Shown: positions 16,803 to 25,892, counted from the first letter of the stretch. The stretch is DNA of 64,000 nucleotides from Streptomyces sp. ISL-94 (GCF_018614075.1 NZ_JAGGOZ010000118.1:25864-89863), one strand, 5' to 3'. The notes: generated by a model from the letters alone, not told the origin. Numbers and translations: made by a program.

Positions 16803-18904
16803 CAGGCACCCCCGGCGGGGGCGAACGGTTCCCCGTACAGGTAGCGGCCGAGCGCGGTGAGCGGGAACACCTGGCGGTACAGGTGGTAGTTGATGGAGAA
16901 GTCCCAGGGGAAGCCGGTTCCGGTGAACCAGGGCTCGAACCAGGATCCGTCCCCGGCCTGCGTCCGGACGAGGTGGTCGATGCCCCGTTCGACGGCCTTG
17001 CCGTCCCGTTCGCCGGCCGAGAGCAGGGCCATCAGCGCCCACGCGGTCTGCGAGGCGGTCGAGGCGCCCTTCCCGGCCCACGACCGGTCCTGGTAGGAGC
17101 GCTGGTCCTCGCCCCACCCGCCGTCCTCGTTCTGTACGGATTCCAGCCAGTGCACGGCCCGCCGGATCGCGGGATGCGACGGGGCGATGCCCGCGGCGGT
17201 CAGGGCGGGGACCACCGATCCGGTGCCGTAGATGTAGTTGGTGCCCCAGCGGCCGAACCAGGATCCGTCCGGCTCCTGTGCGGCGAGCAGCCAGGCGATG
17301 CCGCAGCGGGCGCGGGCGTCGCCCGCCCTGCCCTCGAAGGCGAGCATCTCGACCACGTGGGCGGTGACATCGGCCGAGGGCGGGTCGATGACCTCGCCGA
17401 AGTCGCAGAAAGGCAGCTTGTTCGGGAAGGGGCTGGTGTTGTCGGCGTCGAAGGCGGCCCACGCCCCGTTCTTCGACTGCATGCCGAGGTTCCAGGAGAC
17501 GCCCCGGGCGATCGCCGCCTCGACGCGGGCCGGGTCGGGATGCTTGATGCGGCGCAGCGCGAGGACGACCTCGGCGGTGTCGTCGATGTCGGGGTAGGTG
17601 TCGTTGTGGAACTCGAACGCCCAGCCGCCGGGGGCGAGTCCGGGCCGGCGCACCGCCCAGTCCCCGCTGCGGGTGATCTCTTCGCCGAGCATCCAGTCGG
17701 CGGCCTTGACCAGCGCCGGGTGGTCGGGGCGCAGGCCCGCGTCGGCGAGCGCGATCGCGGCGAGGCAGGTGTCCCAGACCGGGGACTGGCAGGCCTCGAT
17801 CATGCGGGCCCCGTCCTCGCGCCACACCGCGAACCGGTCCAGGGATTCCAGGCCGGCCCGCATCACGGGGTGGCCGAGGTCGTAGCCGAGCAGGTGCAGG
17901 GCGATCACGGAGTACACGGCGGGTGGCTGGATCCCGCCCCAGCAGCCGTCGTTCTCCTGGCGCTCGATGATCCACCGGGCGGCGCTGTCCATGGCCGCCT
18001 TGCGGAGCCGGCGCGGGGCGAACCGGCGGTAGACGTGCAGGACCTTGTCCATCCGCTGGAAGGCGCCGTCCCAACTCGCCGCCGGGGCAAGCGGCTTGGC
18101 GGGATACGGTGCCCGGGCGTCGGTGTGCAGCTCGTCCAGGGCGAAGGGCGCGGGGCGGACGGGGCGCAGCGCGGAGACCACGGTGAGCGGGACGATGGTC
18201 TGGCGGGCCCAGCAGCCGAAGTCGTAGATGTTCAGCGGGACCCAGGGCGGCAGGAAGACCAGCTCGGGCGGGATTTCGGGGAGGTGGTCCCAGCTCCACC
18301 AGCCGAAGAGGGCCAGCCAGATCCGGGTGAAGACCCGGGCGGCGGCGATCCCGCCGTGGGCCCGGATCCAGGCGGAGGCCCGGGACATGTGCGGTGCGTC
18401 CGGCGCGTCCCCGGCGAGGCGCAGGGCGACGTACGCCTCGATGGTGGCGGAGAGTTCGGGCGGTCCGCCGTGGAAGGTGGCCCAGGTGCCGTCGTCGCGC
18501 TGCTCGCCGCGGATGAACAGGGCGGCGGCCTGGGTGGTGGCCTCGTCCCGGATCCCCAGGAACTGCCGCAGCAGCAGGTCCTCGGCGTCCATGGTGACGT
18601 TGGTCTCCAGGTCGCCCTTCCACCACCCCTCGGGGTCCTGCCGCTCCAGCAGGTGCCGGGTGGCGCGCGCGGCGGCCTCCCGGACCCTTTCCGGCCCGTA
18701 CCCGTCCGGCGGTTCGGGCGGAGCCGCGGCGACCCGCGGGCCGGCCGCCGCCGCCGCCCGGCCGGGGTCGCTCTGCTGCGGCATCGGGCCGGCAGGCCGG
18801 TCCGTGAGCGCGCTCACGCCCACCCGGCCGGGCGGCGGGGCGCCCGGGGTGGTTTCGCTGCCAGCACCAGCGCCCTCGGCGCTGCCGTCGGTCGTCGCTG
18901 TCAT
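16802..18904 (-). CDS. shc: Squalene-hopene cyclase
   Basis: 700 residues from ATG 18904 (AAGGGGAAG upstream). The catalytic DxDD motif is D439-I-D441-D442. Several QW motifs are visible (for example QEPDGSWFGRWG, NEDGGWGE, QAGDGSWFEPW). The N-terminal about 75 residues are a Pro/Ala-rich extension not found in the Alicyclobacillus enzyme. It cyclises squalene to hopene/hopanol at the membrane, the committing step of the pathway. Encoded between polyprenyl synthase and hpnG; a 126-base leader with a large hairpin precedes it. Confidence 0.97.
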   Translation of the reverse strand: MTATTDGSAEGAGAGSETTPGAPPPGRVGVSALTDRPAGPMPQQSDPGRAAAAAGPRVAAAPPEPPDGYGPERVREAAARATRHLLERQDPEGWWKGDLETNVTMDAEDLLLRQFLGIRDEATTQAAALFIRGEQRDDGTWATFHGGPPELSATIEAYVALRLAGDAPDAPHMSRASAWIRAHGGIAAARVFTRIWLALFGWWSWDHLPEIPPELVFLPPWVPLNIYDFGCWARQTIVPLTVVSALRPVRPAPFALDELHTDARAPYPAKPLAPAASWDGAFQRMDKVLHVYRRFAPRRLRKAAMDSAARWIIERQENDGCWGGIQPPAVYSVIALHLLGYDLGHPVMRAGLESLDRFAVWREDGARMIEACQSPVWDTCLAAIALADAGLRPDHPALVKAADWMLGEEITRSGDWAVRRPGLAPGGWAFEFHNDTYPDIDDTAEVVLALRRIKHPDPARVEAAIARGVSWNLGMQSKNGAWAAFDADNTSPFPNKLPFCDFGEVIDPPSADVTAHVVEMLAFEGRAGDARARCGIAWLLAAQEPDGSWFGRWGTNYIYGTGSVVPALTAAGIAPSHPAIRRAVHWLESVQNEDGGWGEDQRSYQDRSWAGKGASTASQTAWALMALLSAGERDGKAVERGIDHLVRTQAGDGSWFEPWFTGTGFPWDFSINYHLYRQVFPLTALGRYLYGEPFAPAGGA

Positions 18905-18952
18905 GGCTTCCCCTTCGTGCAGTCTGTCCTCTGCTGTGCTGGGGTCTGCCGT

Positions 18953-18995
18953 CGGCCGGCGCCGCACCTTCGGTCCGAAGGAGTGGCGCCGGCCG
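18953..18995 (-). terminator. Large hairpin in the shc leader (intra-operon)
   Basis: CGGCCGGCGCC (18953-18963) pairs with GGCGCCGGCCG (18985-18995), and an inner CCTTCGG/CCGAAGG extends the structure. It lies between the polyprenyl synthase stop and the shc start, the only sizeable gap in the middle of this otherwise coupled operon. It could be an attenuator or an RNA-processing site. No T-tract is visible. Confidence 0.55.
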
Positions 18996-19030
18996 GCGAC
19001 TCGCGAGTCATATCCGCTTGCGGGCGGCGT

Positions 19031-20188
19031 TCACCTCTTGCGTACGACGACGAAGTCGGCCAGCGCGACGAGCTGGTCGCGGACCCGCTGCGGCATGTGG
19101 ACGTCGTCCAGGGCCTTGATCGCGACGGCGTGCTGCCGGCGCGCCTCGTCGGCGGTCCACTGGCGGCCGCCGGCCGCCTCGATGAGCGCCGCGCGGGCCG
19201 CGAACTCCCCCTCGGAGAAGTTCTCGAAGTCGTTGCTCTTGGCGTCGGCGGCGAGCAGCCGGCCCAGTTCGACCGAGGCCTCGCCGCCGGCCGCGAGGGC
19301 GGCGACGACGGGCAGGGACTTCTTGCGCTGGCGCAGGTCGCTCCAGGTCTGCTTGCCGGTGGACTCGGGGTCGCCCCAGATGCCGAGCAGGTCGTCGATG
19401 GCCTGGAAAGCGAGGCCCAGGTGGTAGCCGTACTCCTCCAGCTTGTCGGCCGTACGGTCGTCCGCACCGCCGAGCACCGCGCCGATGGAGACCGCGCAGG
19501 CGATGAGGGCGCCGGTCTTGTTGCCCTCCATCTCCAGGCACTCCTCGACGCTGACGCGCTCGCGGTGCTCGTAGGAGATGTCCTGCGCCTGCCCGTCGAT
19601 GAGCTTGCGCGTGGCCGTGGTCAGCCGGCGCGCCGCGCGCCCCGCCTCCACGGTGCCGAGCTCCAGCAGGACTTCGTTGGCGAGGGCGAACAGGGCGTCG
19701 CCGACCAGGATCGCCTGGGCGGGGCCGTGCACCTTCCACACCGTGTCGCGGTGGCGGCGCTGCTCGTCGCCGTCCATCAGGTCGTCGTGCAGCAGCGAGA
19801 AGTTGTGCACGAGCTCGACGGCGACGGCGCCCGGGATGCCGACCTCGGCGGAGGCGCCGGCGGCCTCGGCGGAGAGCAGCGCGAGGGCGGGCCGGACGGC
19901 CTTGCCGCTGTCGCCGTCCGCGGGGTTGCCCTGGGCGTCGATCCAGCCGAAGTGGTAGGCGGCGACGGTGTCCATGGGCGCCGCGAGCCGGTCGACGGCG
20001 GCGCGGAGCGCGGGCGTCGACAGCGTGCGGCCGCGCTCCAGGAGGGCGAGCGTGTCCGCCTTCTCCACTCCCCCGCCGGCTGTGCCCGCACTGGCATCCG
20101 TGTTCTCGACAGCCGGATTCCCCGGGTTCACTGGCTCTCCTCTTGTTCCTGTACGTGCTGTGCCGGTCGTGCTGGTGGTCGTCGTCAT
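19031..20188 (-). CDS. Polyprenyl diphosphate synthase (FPP/GGPP-type)
   Basis: 385 residues; ATG 20188 has AGGAGG upstream and overlaps the hpnE stop (ATGA). The first Asp-rich motif is DDLMD within LLHDDLMDGDEQRRHRDT. The second site reads DDLLGIWGD within AFQAIDDLLG. This supplies farnesyl (or longer) diphosphate to HpnC/D. The N-terminal about 45 residues are Thr/Gly-rich and probably disordered. Chain length cannot be called with certainty from sequence alone. Confidence 0.93.
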   Translation of the reverse strand: MTTTTSTTGTARTGTRGEPVNPGNPAVENTDASAGTAGGGVEKADTLALLERGRTLSTPALRAAVDRLAAPMDTVAAYHFGWIDAQGNPADGDSGKAVRPALALLSAEAAGASAEVGIPGAVAVELVHNFSLLHDDLMDGDEQRRHRDTVWKVHGPAQAILVGDALFALANEVLLELGTVEAGRAARRLTTATRKLIDGQAQDISYEHRERVSVEECLEMEGNKTGALIACAVSIGAVLGGADDRTADKLEEYGYHLGLAFQAIDDLLGIWGDPESTGKQTWSDLRQRKKSLPVVAALAAGGEASVELGRLLAADAKSNDFENFSEGEFAARAALIEAAGGRQWTADEARRQHAVAIKALDDVHMPQRVRDQLVALADFVVVRKR

Positions 20189-21582
20189 GCCGCCTCCTGC
20201 AGAGGGTGTGCGCGGGGACGGCCGAGCGCGGCGAGTGCGGCGTGCGCCGCGCTCAGTCCGCTCCGGACGGCGCTCTCCATGGTCGCGGGCCAACCGGTGG
20301 CAGTCCACGCACCGGCAAGGTAGAGCCCCGGCGTGTCGGTCCGCGCGCCGGGGCGCAGCCGGCCGACGCCGGGGGTGGGGGCGAAGGTGGCCGTCCGCTC
20401 CCGGGTGACGAAGAAGTCCCGTACCTTGGCGCCTCGCGCGGCCGGCAGCAGCCGCTCCAGCTCGGGCAGGTATGTGGCGCGCAGGACGGAGACGGGTTCG
20501 TCGATGTCGTCCTGGGCGACGGACTGCGAGAGCGCGAGGTACTGGCCGCCGTCGGGGAGCCCGGAGGAGTCGGTGCGGTCGAAGACCCACTGCACGGGGG
20601 AGCCGAGCGCCGCGAAGAAGGGTGCCTTGAGCACCTTGCGGTCGTAGACGACGTGGACGTTGAGGATGGGCGCGGTGCCGATGTCGAGGAGCTTGTCTGG
20701 GTCGGCCAGTGCCCCGGCCGGGAGCAGTCCGTGCGCCTCGCGCTGCGGGACGGCGAGGACGACGGTGCCGGCGTCGAAGGACTCGTCCTCGGTGTCGACC
20801 CGCCAGTTCCCTTCGGGGGTACGGGAGATGGCGGTGACCCGCGCGCGCAGCCCGGTCCGTACGCCCACCGCGTCGAGGGCCTTGCGGGCGAGCGTGTCGT
20901 GCAGGTCGCCGAGCGGTACGCGGGCCCAGCCGATGTCGGCGGCGCCGTTCTCGGAGAGCAGGCCGGTCTTGAAGACCATGGCGGCCAGGCCCAGCGAGGA
21001 GTGTTCGGCGGTGGCGTTGAGCGTGGCGATGCCGATGAGGTCCCACAGGGCCTCGATGGCGCGCGGGGACTGGCCGTAGCGGCCGAGCCAGGTGGCGAAG
21101 TCCAGGCCGTCGAGGGCCGGGTCGGAGGGGTCGAGGCGGCGCAGCGCGAGGGCGGCGCGGCCGACACTGACGCGCTCGGCGAGGGACAGGTGGGGGTAGC
21201 GGGCCAGGGAGCCGGTCAGGTGCAGGGGCACGGGCAGGGCGCTTCGGCGCAGCCGGCCGAGGCGCGGTCCCTTGGCGTGGGCCACGTCGAGTACGGGTAC
21301 GTCGAGCCGGTCCTGGATGGGCGCCAGCTCGGCGCCGTCGACGCGGTCGAGGAACCACCGGTAGGCGGTGCAGCAGCGCAGGTAGACGTGCTGGCCGTTG
21401 TCGACGGTGAGGTCGCCGCGCTTGAAGGAGAAGGCGAGCCCGCCGAGCCGCGGGCGGCCCTCCAGGAGGGTCACCTGGAGCCCGGCGTCGGCGAGTTCGA
21501 GCGCGGCGGTGACCCCGGCGAGGCCCCCGCCGACGACGACGGCAGCGCGCCGGTCGCCGCCCTGGGTGTCGCCGGTGCTCAT
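20185..21582 (-). CDS. hpnE: Hydroxysqualene dehydroxylase HpnE (FAD-dependent)
   Basis: 465 residues, ATG 21582 with GGGAGGG upstream. The N-terminal dinucleotide-binding motif VVVGGGLAGVTAALELADAG is typical of phytoene-desaturase-like flavoproteins. LYLAGAWTATGWPATMESAVRSG forms the C-terminal FAD-binding segment. HpnE reduces hydroxysqualene to squalene, completing the HpnC-D-E route. The start overlaps the stop of the small orf upstream. Confidence 0.94.
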   Translation of the reverse strand: MSTGDTQGGDRRAAVVVGGGLAGVTAALELADAGLQVTLLEGRPRLGGLAFSFKRGDLTVDNGQHVYLRCCTAYRWFLDRVDGAELAPIQDRLDVPVLDVAHAKGPRLGRLRRSALPVPLHLTGSLARYPHLSLAERVSVGRAALALRRLDPSDPALDGLDFATWLGRYGQSPRAIEALWDLIGIATLNATAEHSSLGLAAMVFKTGLLSENGAADIGWARVPLGDLHDTLARKALDAVGVRTGLRARVTAISRTPEGNWRVDTEDESFDAGTVVLAVPQREAHGLLPAGALADPDKLLDIGTAPILNVHVVYDRKVLKAPFFAALGSPVQWVFDRTDSSGLPDGGQYLALSQSVAQDDIDEPVSVLRATYLPELERLLPAARGAKVRDFFVTRERTATFAPTPGVGRLRPGARTDTPGLYLAGAWTATGWPATMESAVRSGLSAAHAALAALGRPRAHPLQEAA

Positions 21583-21830
21583 GAGCCCTCCCTGCGTCCG
21601 CCGGGCGCGGAGTCCTCCGGAAGAGACGCGACCGGCGGCGCCGGGGTTGCGCGCCCGCTGGTGCCGCCGCACGCGCTCCGCGCGGGACGGGCGGATCCCG
21701 CCCGCGGGAGCACGGCCGTCCGCACGGGGACCGCGGACCCGCCGCCGTGGCCGCGGGCGCCGGGCGCGGCCTGGCGCCGCGCCGTGCCTGCGGGCGGACC
21801 GGCCGGGGTGGTCCTCGTCGAGGTCGTCAC
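21579..21830 (-). CDS. Small Ala/Pro/Gly/Arg-rich orf coupled to hpnD and hpnE
   Basis: 83 codons. GTG 21830 overlaps the hpnD stop (GTGA), and its own TGA at 21579-21581 overlaps the hpnE ATG (ATGA). That double overlap is strong structural evidence that it is translated. The product starts MTTSTRTTPAGPPAG, has no membrane segment and one Cys, and is probably disordered. I cannot assign a family. It may carry ribosomes across the gap between hpnD and hpnE, or be a small pathway component. Without it hpnD and hpnE would be 244 bases apart. Confidence 0.55.
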   Translation of the reverse strand: MTTSTRTTPAGPPAGTARRQAAPGARGHGGGSAVPVRTAVLPRAGSARPARSACGGTSGRATPAPPVASLPEDSAPGGRREGS

Positions 21831-22792
21831 ATCCGCCTCCGGGTGCTCTGGCGTGAGATGGTCCGGGCGTCGAGGCCGGAGAGCCCGCGCACGGCGACGT
21901 ACGCCTTCTCGTGCGGCGGCAGCGAGACGCGGCCCCGCAGCACCGCTTCCGGCTCGCGCTCGATGCGGTCGAGGAGGCGGCGGTAGATGCCGGCCATGGC
22001 GGCCACGCAGGCGCCGCTGCGCCGGTCGAGCATCGGCAGCAGCCGGTAGCCCTCGGCGAACAGGGCCCGTGCGCGCCGGACTTCGTGGTGGACCAGTCCG
22101 GCGAAGTCGGAGCCCTCGGGGGCCCGGTCTCCGTGGAAGCCTGCCGCGCAGCCGAACTTGGCGAGGTCCTCGGCGGGCAGGTAGGTGCGCCCGTTGCCGG
22201 CGTCCTCGCGCACGTCCCGGAGGATGTTGGTGAGTTGCAGGGCGAGGCCGAGCGTGTCGGCGTACTCCCCGGCGCGTTCGGCGTCGCGCGCGCCTGCGGT
22301 GGTGCCGAACACCCCGAGCGAGAGCCTCCCGATGGCGCCGGCCACGCAGCGGCAGTAGGCCTTGAGGTCGTCCCACGTCTCGTAGGTCTCGCCGCGCACG
22401 TCCATCAGGACGCCGTCGATGAGCTCGTCGAGGCCGCCGAGCGGGATGGGGAACCGGCGCGCGGCGTGCGCGAGGGCGACGGCGACCGGGTCGGTGTCGT
22501 CCTCGTCGATCTCCTCGGCCCGGATCCGCCCGAGCAGGGCGCGGGTCTCCTCCAGCCGGGCCAGCTTGGCGTCGGGTGCCAGTGCGCCGTCGCCGATGTC
22601 GTCGACACGCCGGGAGAAGGCGTAGAGCGCGGACATCGCCTGCCGCTTGTCGGTCGGCAGCAGCCGGATGCCGTACGCGAAGTTGCGCGCCTGCGATCCG
22701 GTGACGGCCTCGCAGTAGCTGTACGCCGCCGAAACCGGTGCAGGCAGTGCGGTCGGTGCGTACACGTGTGTGGGGCCCTCCACCGGGCTCAC
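21827..22792 (-). CDS. hpnD: Presqualene diphosphate synthase HpnD
   Basis: 321 residues, GTG 22792. Trans-isoprenyl synthase family: SRRVDDIGD near residue 65 and NILRDVREDAGNGRTYLP near 190 are the two Asp-rich motifs. It condenses two FPP to presqualene diphosphate. The start overlaps the hpnC stop by 4 bases. Intact, normal length. Confidence 0.94.
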   Translation of the reverse strand: MSPVEGPTHVYAPTALPAPVSAAYSYCEAVTGSQARNFAYGIRLLPTDKRQAMSALYAFSRRVDDIGDGALAPDAKLARLEETRALLGRIRAEEIDEDDTDPVAVALAHAARRFPIPLGGLDELIDGVLMDVRGETYETWDDLKAYCRCVAGAIGRLSLGVFGTTAGARDAERAGEYADTLGLALQLTNILRDVREDAGNGRTYLPAEDLAKFGCAAGFHGDRAPEGSDFAGLVHHEVRRARALFAEGYRLLPMLDRRSGACVAAMAGIYRRLLDRIEREPEAVLRGRVSLPPHEKAYVAVRGLSGLDARTISRQSTRRRM

Positions 22793-23718
22793 CCCTTTCT
22801 CGGCGCTGTGCGCAGGACGGCGGCCACCTCGCGGAGCAGGCCACTCCGGGTGGGCTTGGGCGGGCCGGGAAGTACGTCGAAACCGGCGGCGGTGACGGCT
22901 CGCAGGGCTGCGCGCCCCCCTCCCACGAAGCCCGCGAGGAGCAACCGGAGTCTGCCGTGCACGCTACCCACGAGCGGGGTGCCCTCATTCAGGAGCCGGC
23001 GTGCGCGTTCGGTCTCGTATGCGACCAGGGCGCGTACGGACGCGCCGGCGGTCGGGGCCTTGAGGTCGGCCTCGACCACGTGGAAGCGCCTCATGTCCTC
23101 GGCGGGGAGGTAGATCCGGTCCCGGCCGAGGTCCTCGGCGACGTCCTGGAGGTGTTCGGCGATCTGCAGGGCGGTGCAGATGGCGTCGGAGCGGCGGATC
23201 CGCTCGGGGGTGCTGGTGCCGGTGAGGGACAGCACGAGGCGGCCCACGGGGTTGGCCGAGAGCTCGCAGTAGGCGAGGAGTTCCGCGTAGGTCTCGTAGC
23301 GCGCGACCCGCTGGTCCTGGCGGTTGGCCTCGATGAGCCCGAGGAACGGCTCGGGGGTGAGACCGTGGTCGCGGACGACGGGCTGGAGGGCGAGGAGCAG
23401 GGGGTGGCGCGGGGGGCCGTCGGCGGCGCCGAACACCCGTAGCAGGTCGGCTTCGAAGGCGTCGAGCAGGGCGAGCCGGTCGTCGGCGGCGGCCGCGTCG
23501 AGGCCGAGGAGGACGGCGTCGCGCCCGCCGGGGGCGAGGTCGCCGTCGCCGATGTCGTCGACGAGCCGGGCGTACCCGTAGACCGCCATCAGGCCGTCAC
23601 GCCAGGCGCGGGGCAGGAAGGCGGGGGCGACGGGGAAGTTCTCCGTAGCGGCCTTGTCGAGGGTGGCGCGCGCGTGGGCGGTGTCGGACCGGGGACGGAT
23701 GCCGTGCCCCGGGGTCAC
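22789..23718 (-). CDS. hpnC: Hydroxysqualene synthase HpnC
   Basis: 309 residues from GTG 23718. Squalene/phytoene synthase family: YARLVDDIGDGD and EHLQDVAEDLGRDRIYLP are the Asp-rich motifs. It converts presqualene diphosphate to hydroxysqualene. First gene of the hopanoid operon. The ribosome-binding site of GTG 23718 is weak (GGGCGG), and a 21-codon frame ends in an overlap with it, so translational coupling to a leader peptide is possible. Confidence 0.93.
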   Translation of the reverse strand: MTPGHGIRPRSDTAHARATLDKAATENFPVAPAFLPRAWRDGLMAVYGYARLVDDIGDGDLAPGGRDAVLLGLDAAAADDRLALLDAFEADLLRVFGAADGPPRHPLLLALQPVVRDHGLTPEPFLGLIEANRQDQRVARYETYAELLAYCELSANPVGRLVLSLTGTSTPERIRRSDAICTALQIAEHLQDVAEDLGRDRIYLPAEDMRRFHVVEADLKAPTAGASVRALVAYETERARRLLNEGTPLVGSVHGRLRLLLAGFVGGGRAALRAVTAAGFDVLPGPPKPTRSGLLREVAAVLRTAPRKG

Positions 23719-24024
23719 CGCCCGCCGCCCGGGGCGGGGACGGCCGTAATGCCTGGGGGCCGGAGAATTCCCGTAGCCATTGCCGTCACATCTCCCGTTC
23801 TACACTGCCGACCCAATACATCCTATTTCGGACACGCCGCCGGGGTTTCCCCGGGGCGGCCCCAGGGCCTTTCACCTGCGGGGAATCGTCCCCTCTTGCC
23901 GCGATTCAGGACTGCTTCAGCTTACGCTGTACAACGCCGCGGAAGCCTCTGGGGTATTCGCTGCGCCACCTCATGTCGCCGTCATGGCGGCGGCGGAGGC
24001 GGCGGAGTGCTCGCCGCAGACACG
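23719..24024. other. Promoter region of the hopanoid operon
   Basis: About 300 bases upstream of hpnC. On the minus strand TAGGAT (about 23820-23825) resembles a -10 hexamer, but no good -35 is spaced from it. A 21-codon open frame (ATG 23780 to TGA 23715) overlaps the hpnC start. No other gene seen. Confidence 0.4.
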
Positions 24025-24061
24025 CCGAGGCCCCCGCCGCGCGGAGCGGCGGGGGCCTCGG
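24025..24061 (-). terminator. Strong terminator after the surface-polymer/ABC operon
   Basis: A 16-bp perfect stem, CGAGGCCCCCGCCGC (24026-24040) with GCGGCGGGGGCCTCG (24046-24060) plus one flanking C-G pair, and a GCGGA loop. It lies 33 bases after the ABC ATPase stop. Confidence 0.88.
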
Positions 24062-24093
24062 GCGGTCCGGACCGGGGGACGGCCCGGCGGCGG

Positions 24094-24876
24094 TCAGCCG
24101 TTGGACGCCTTCTCGTACGCCGAGACGACTTCCTCCGTGGGCCCGTCCATCAGGAGTTCGCCCTTTTCCAGCCACAGCACCCGGTCGCAGGTGTCGCGGA
24201 TGGACTTGTTGTTGTGGCTCACCAGGAAGACCGTGCCGGCCTTCTGCCGCAGTTCGCGGATGCGGTTCTCCGAGCGCACCTGGAAGCTGCGGTCACCCGT
24301 GGCCAGGGCCTCGTCGATCATGAGGACGTCGTGGTCCTTGGCCGCCGCGATGGAGAAGCGCAGGCGCGCCGCCATGCCGGAGGAGTAGGTGCGCATCGGC
24401 AGGGAGATGAAGTCGCCCTTCTCGTTGATGCCCGAGAAGTCGACGATGTCCTGGTAGCGCTCCTTGATCTGCTCGCGGCTCATGCCCATCGCGAGACCGC
24501 CGAGGACGATGTTGCGCTCGCCGGTCAGGTCGTTCATCAGCGCCGCGTTGACACCCAGCAGCGAGGGCTGGCCGTCGGTGTAGACCTTGCCCTCCTCGCA
24601 GGGCAGCAGGCCGGCGATGGCGCGCAGCAGGGTGGACTTGCCGGAGCCGTTCGAGCCGATGAGCCCGATGGCCTCGCCGCGGTACGCCGTGAAGGAGACA
24701 CCGCGCACGGCGTGGACCCGGCGGACGCCCGGGGCGTCGCCCTTGCCCCGTCGGATTATCTTGTTCAGCGCCGCGGTGGCGCTGCCCCTGCCGGAGCTGC
24801 CGGTGTTGACGCGGTAGACGATGTGGACGTCGTCGGCGATGACGGTGGGGACGCGCCCCTGGGTGTTCTCAGCCAC
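24094..24876 (-). CDS. ABC transporter ATPase, polysaccharide/teichoic-acid export type
   Basis: 260 residues. Walker A GSNGSGKST, signature YSSGMAARL, Walker B VLMIDEAL, then VSHNNKSI with the H-loop. The N-terminal stretch before the Walker A and the SSGM signature are those of the TagH/RfbE subgroup that exports lipid-linked polymers. It overlaps the permease gene by 8 bases and is the last gene before the terminator. It powers export of the product of the preceding enzymes, by inference from the operon. Confidence 0.93.
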   Translation of the reverse strand: MAENTQGRVPTVIADDVHIVYRVNTGSSGRGSATAALNKIIRRGKGDAPGVRRVHAVRGVSFTAYRGEAIGLIGSNGSGKSTLLRAIAGLLPCEEGKVYTDGQPSLLGVNAALMNDLTGERNIVLGGLAMGMSREQIKERYQDIVDFSGINEKGDFISLPMRTYSSGMAARLRFSIAAAKDHDVLMIDEALATGDRSFQVRSENRIRELRQKAGTVFLVSHNNKSIRDTCDRVLWLEKGELLMDGPTEEVVSAYEKASNG

Positions 24877-25798
24877 GGCCGTAACGCTCCTCAGCCTTCC
24901 AGAAGTACACGAAACCGCCCAGGCCGATCACAACGGCCCAGCCGACGGCGAAGGCCCAGACGTGCGGCGGCAGGTTCTCCGGGCCGTAGTTGTCGATCAG
25001 CGCGAACCGGATCAGGTCCATGTAGATCGCCGCGGGGTTCCACTGGAGCGCGTCGGCGATCCACGCGGGCTTGTCCTTGAGCATCGTGCTGATCGAGAAC
25101 ATGACGCCGGAGGCGTACATCCACGTCCGCGTGACGAACGGCATGAGCTGCGCGAGGTCGGGGGTCTTGGAGCCCGCCCGCGCGAAGACCATGGCGAGGC
25201 CGGTGTTGAAGACGAACTGCAGCACCAGCACCGGGACGACCAGCAGCCAGGACAGCCGCGGGAAGTTCCCGAAGGCCATCACGACGACGACCACGACGAT
25301 CATCGAGTACAGCAGCTGCTGGAGCTGCTGCATCGAGAAGGAGATCGGCAGGGAGGCGCGCGGGAAGTGCAGCGCGCGGACCAGGCCGAGGTTCCCGGGG
25401 ATGGCCCGGACACCCGCCATCAGCGAGCTCTGGGTGAAGGTGAAGACGAAGATCCCGATCACCAGGAAGGGGATGTAGACCCCAGGGGGCATGCCGCGGT
25501 CCGCCTGGAGGATCAGCGCGAAGATCAGGTAGTAGACCAGGGCGTTCAGCAGCGGCGTCGCCACCTGCCAGACCTGGCCGAGCTTGGCCTGGCTGTACTG
25601 CGCGACCAGCTTGGCCCGGGAGAAGGCCATGATGAAGTGGCGCCGGCCCCAGAGCTGCCGCACGTACTCGCCCAGACCGGGCCGCGCCCCGCTCACGGAG
25701 AGGCCGTACTTCCTGGCGAGCTCCGCGGGGCTCAGCCCCGCGTCTGCGGACGGCGGCCGGCTCGTGGCCAGGGCGCCGTCGTGGGTTGTGTCACTCAC
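24869..25798 (-). CDS. ABC transporter permease (TagG/ABC-2 type)
   Basis: 309 residues with a cytoplasmic N-terminal about 65 residues and six hydrophobic segments (for example LLNALVYYLIFALIL, YIPFLVIGIFVFTF, LLYSMIVVVVVVMAF, WAVVIGLGGFVYFW). The start of the membrane domain, FIMAFSRAKLVAQYSQAKLGQVWQVATPLLNA, is characteristic of TagG/Wzm exporters. Partner of the ATPase downstream. A 94-base gap separates it from the glycosyltransferase gene; no promoter is obvious there. Confidence 0.92.
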   Translation of the reverse strand: MSDTTHDGALATSRPPSADAGLSPAELARKYGLSVSGARPGLGEYVRQLWGRRHFIMAFSRAKLVAQYSQAKLGQVWQVATPLLNALVYYLIFALILQADRGMPPGVYIPFLVIGIFVFTFTQSSLMAGVRAIPGNLGLVRALHFPRASLPISFSMQQLQQLLYSMIVVVVVVMAFGNFPRLSWLLVVPVLVLQFVFNTGLAMVFARAGSKTPDLAQLMPFVTRTWMYASGVMFSISTMLKDKPAWIADALQWNPAAIYMDLIRFALIDNYGPENLPPHVWAFAVGWAVVIGLGGFVYFWKAEERYGRG

Positions 25799-25892
25799 AA
25801 GTTGAAACTTTCGTCTTCAAGATGCGGCAGGAAGGGCATCAGGCTGGTGGCGCGAGACCCGTGATCGCGCCATGTTCCCAGACGCGGGATCT

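Noticed and set aside
16118..20323. A 1401-codon open frame on the plus strand
   Set aside because: It is antisense to shc, hpnG and the polyprenyl synthase, which all have clear motifs. Long antisense frames are expected in high-GC DNA, and this one shows no domain.
19031..21358. A 775-codon frame containing the polyprenyl synthase
   Set aside because: The part before ATG 20188 is a shadow of hpnE. The real start has AGGAGG and an ATGA overlap.
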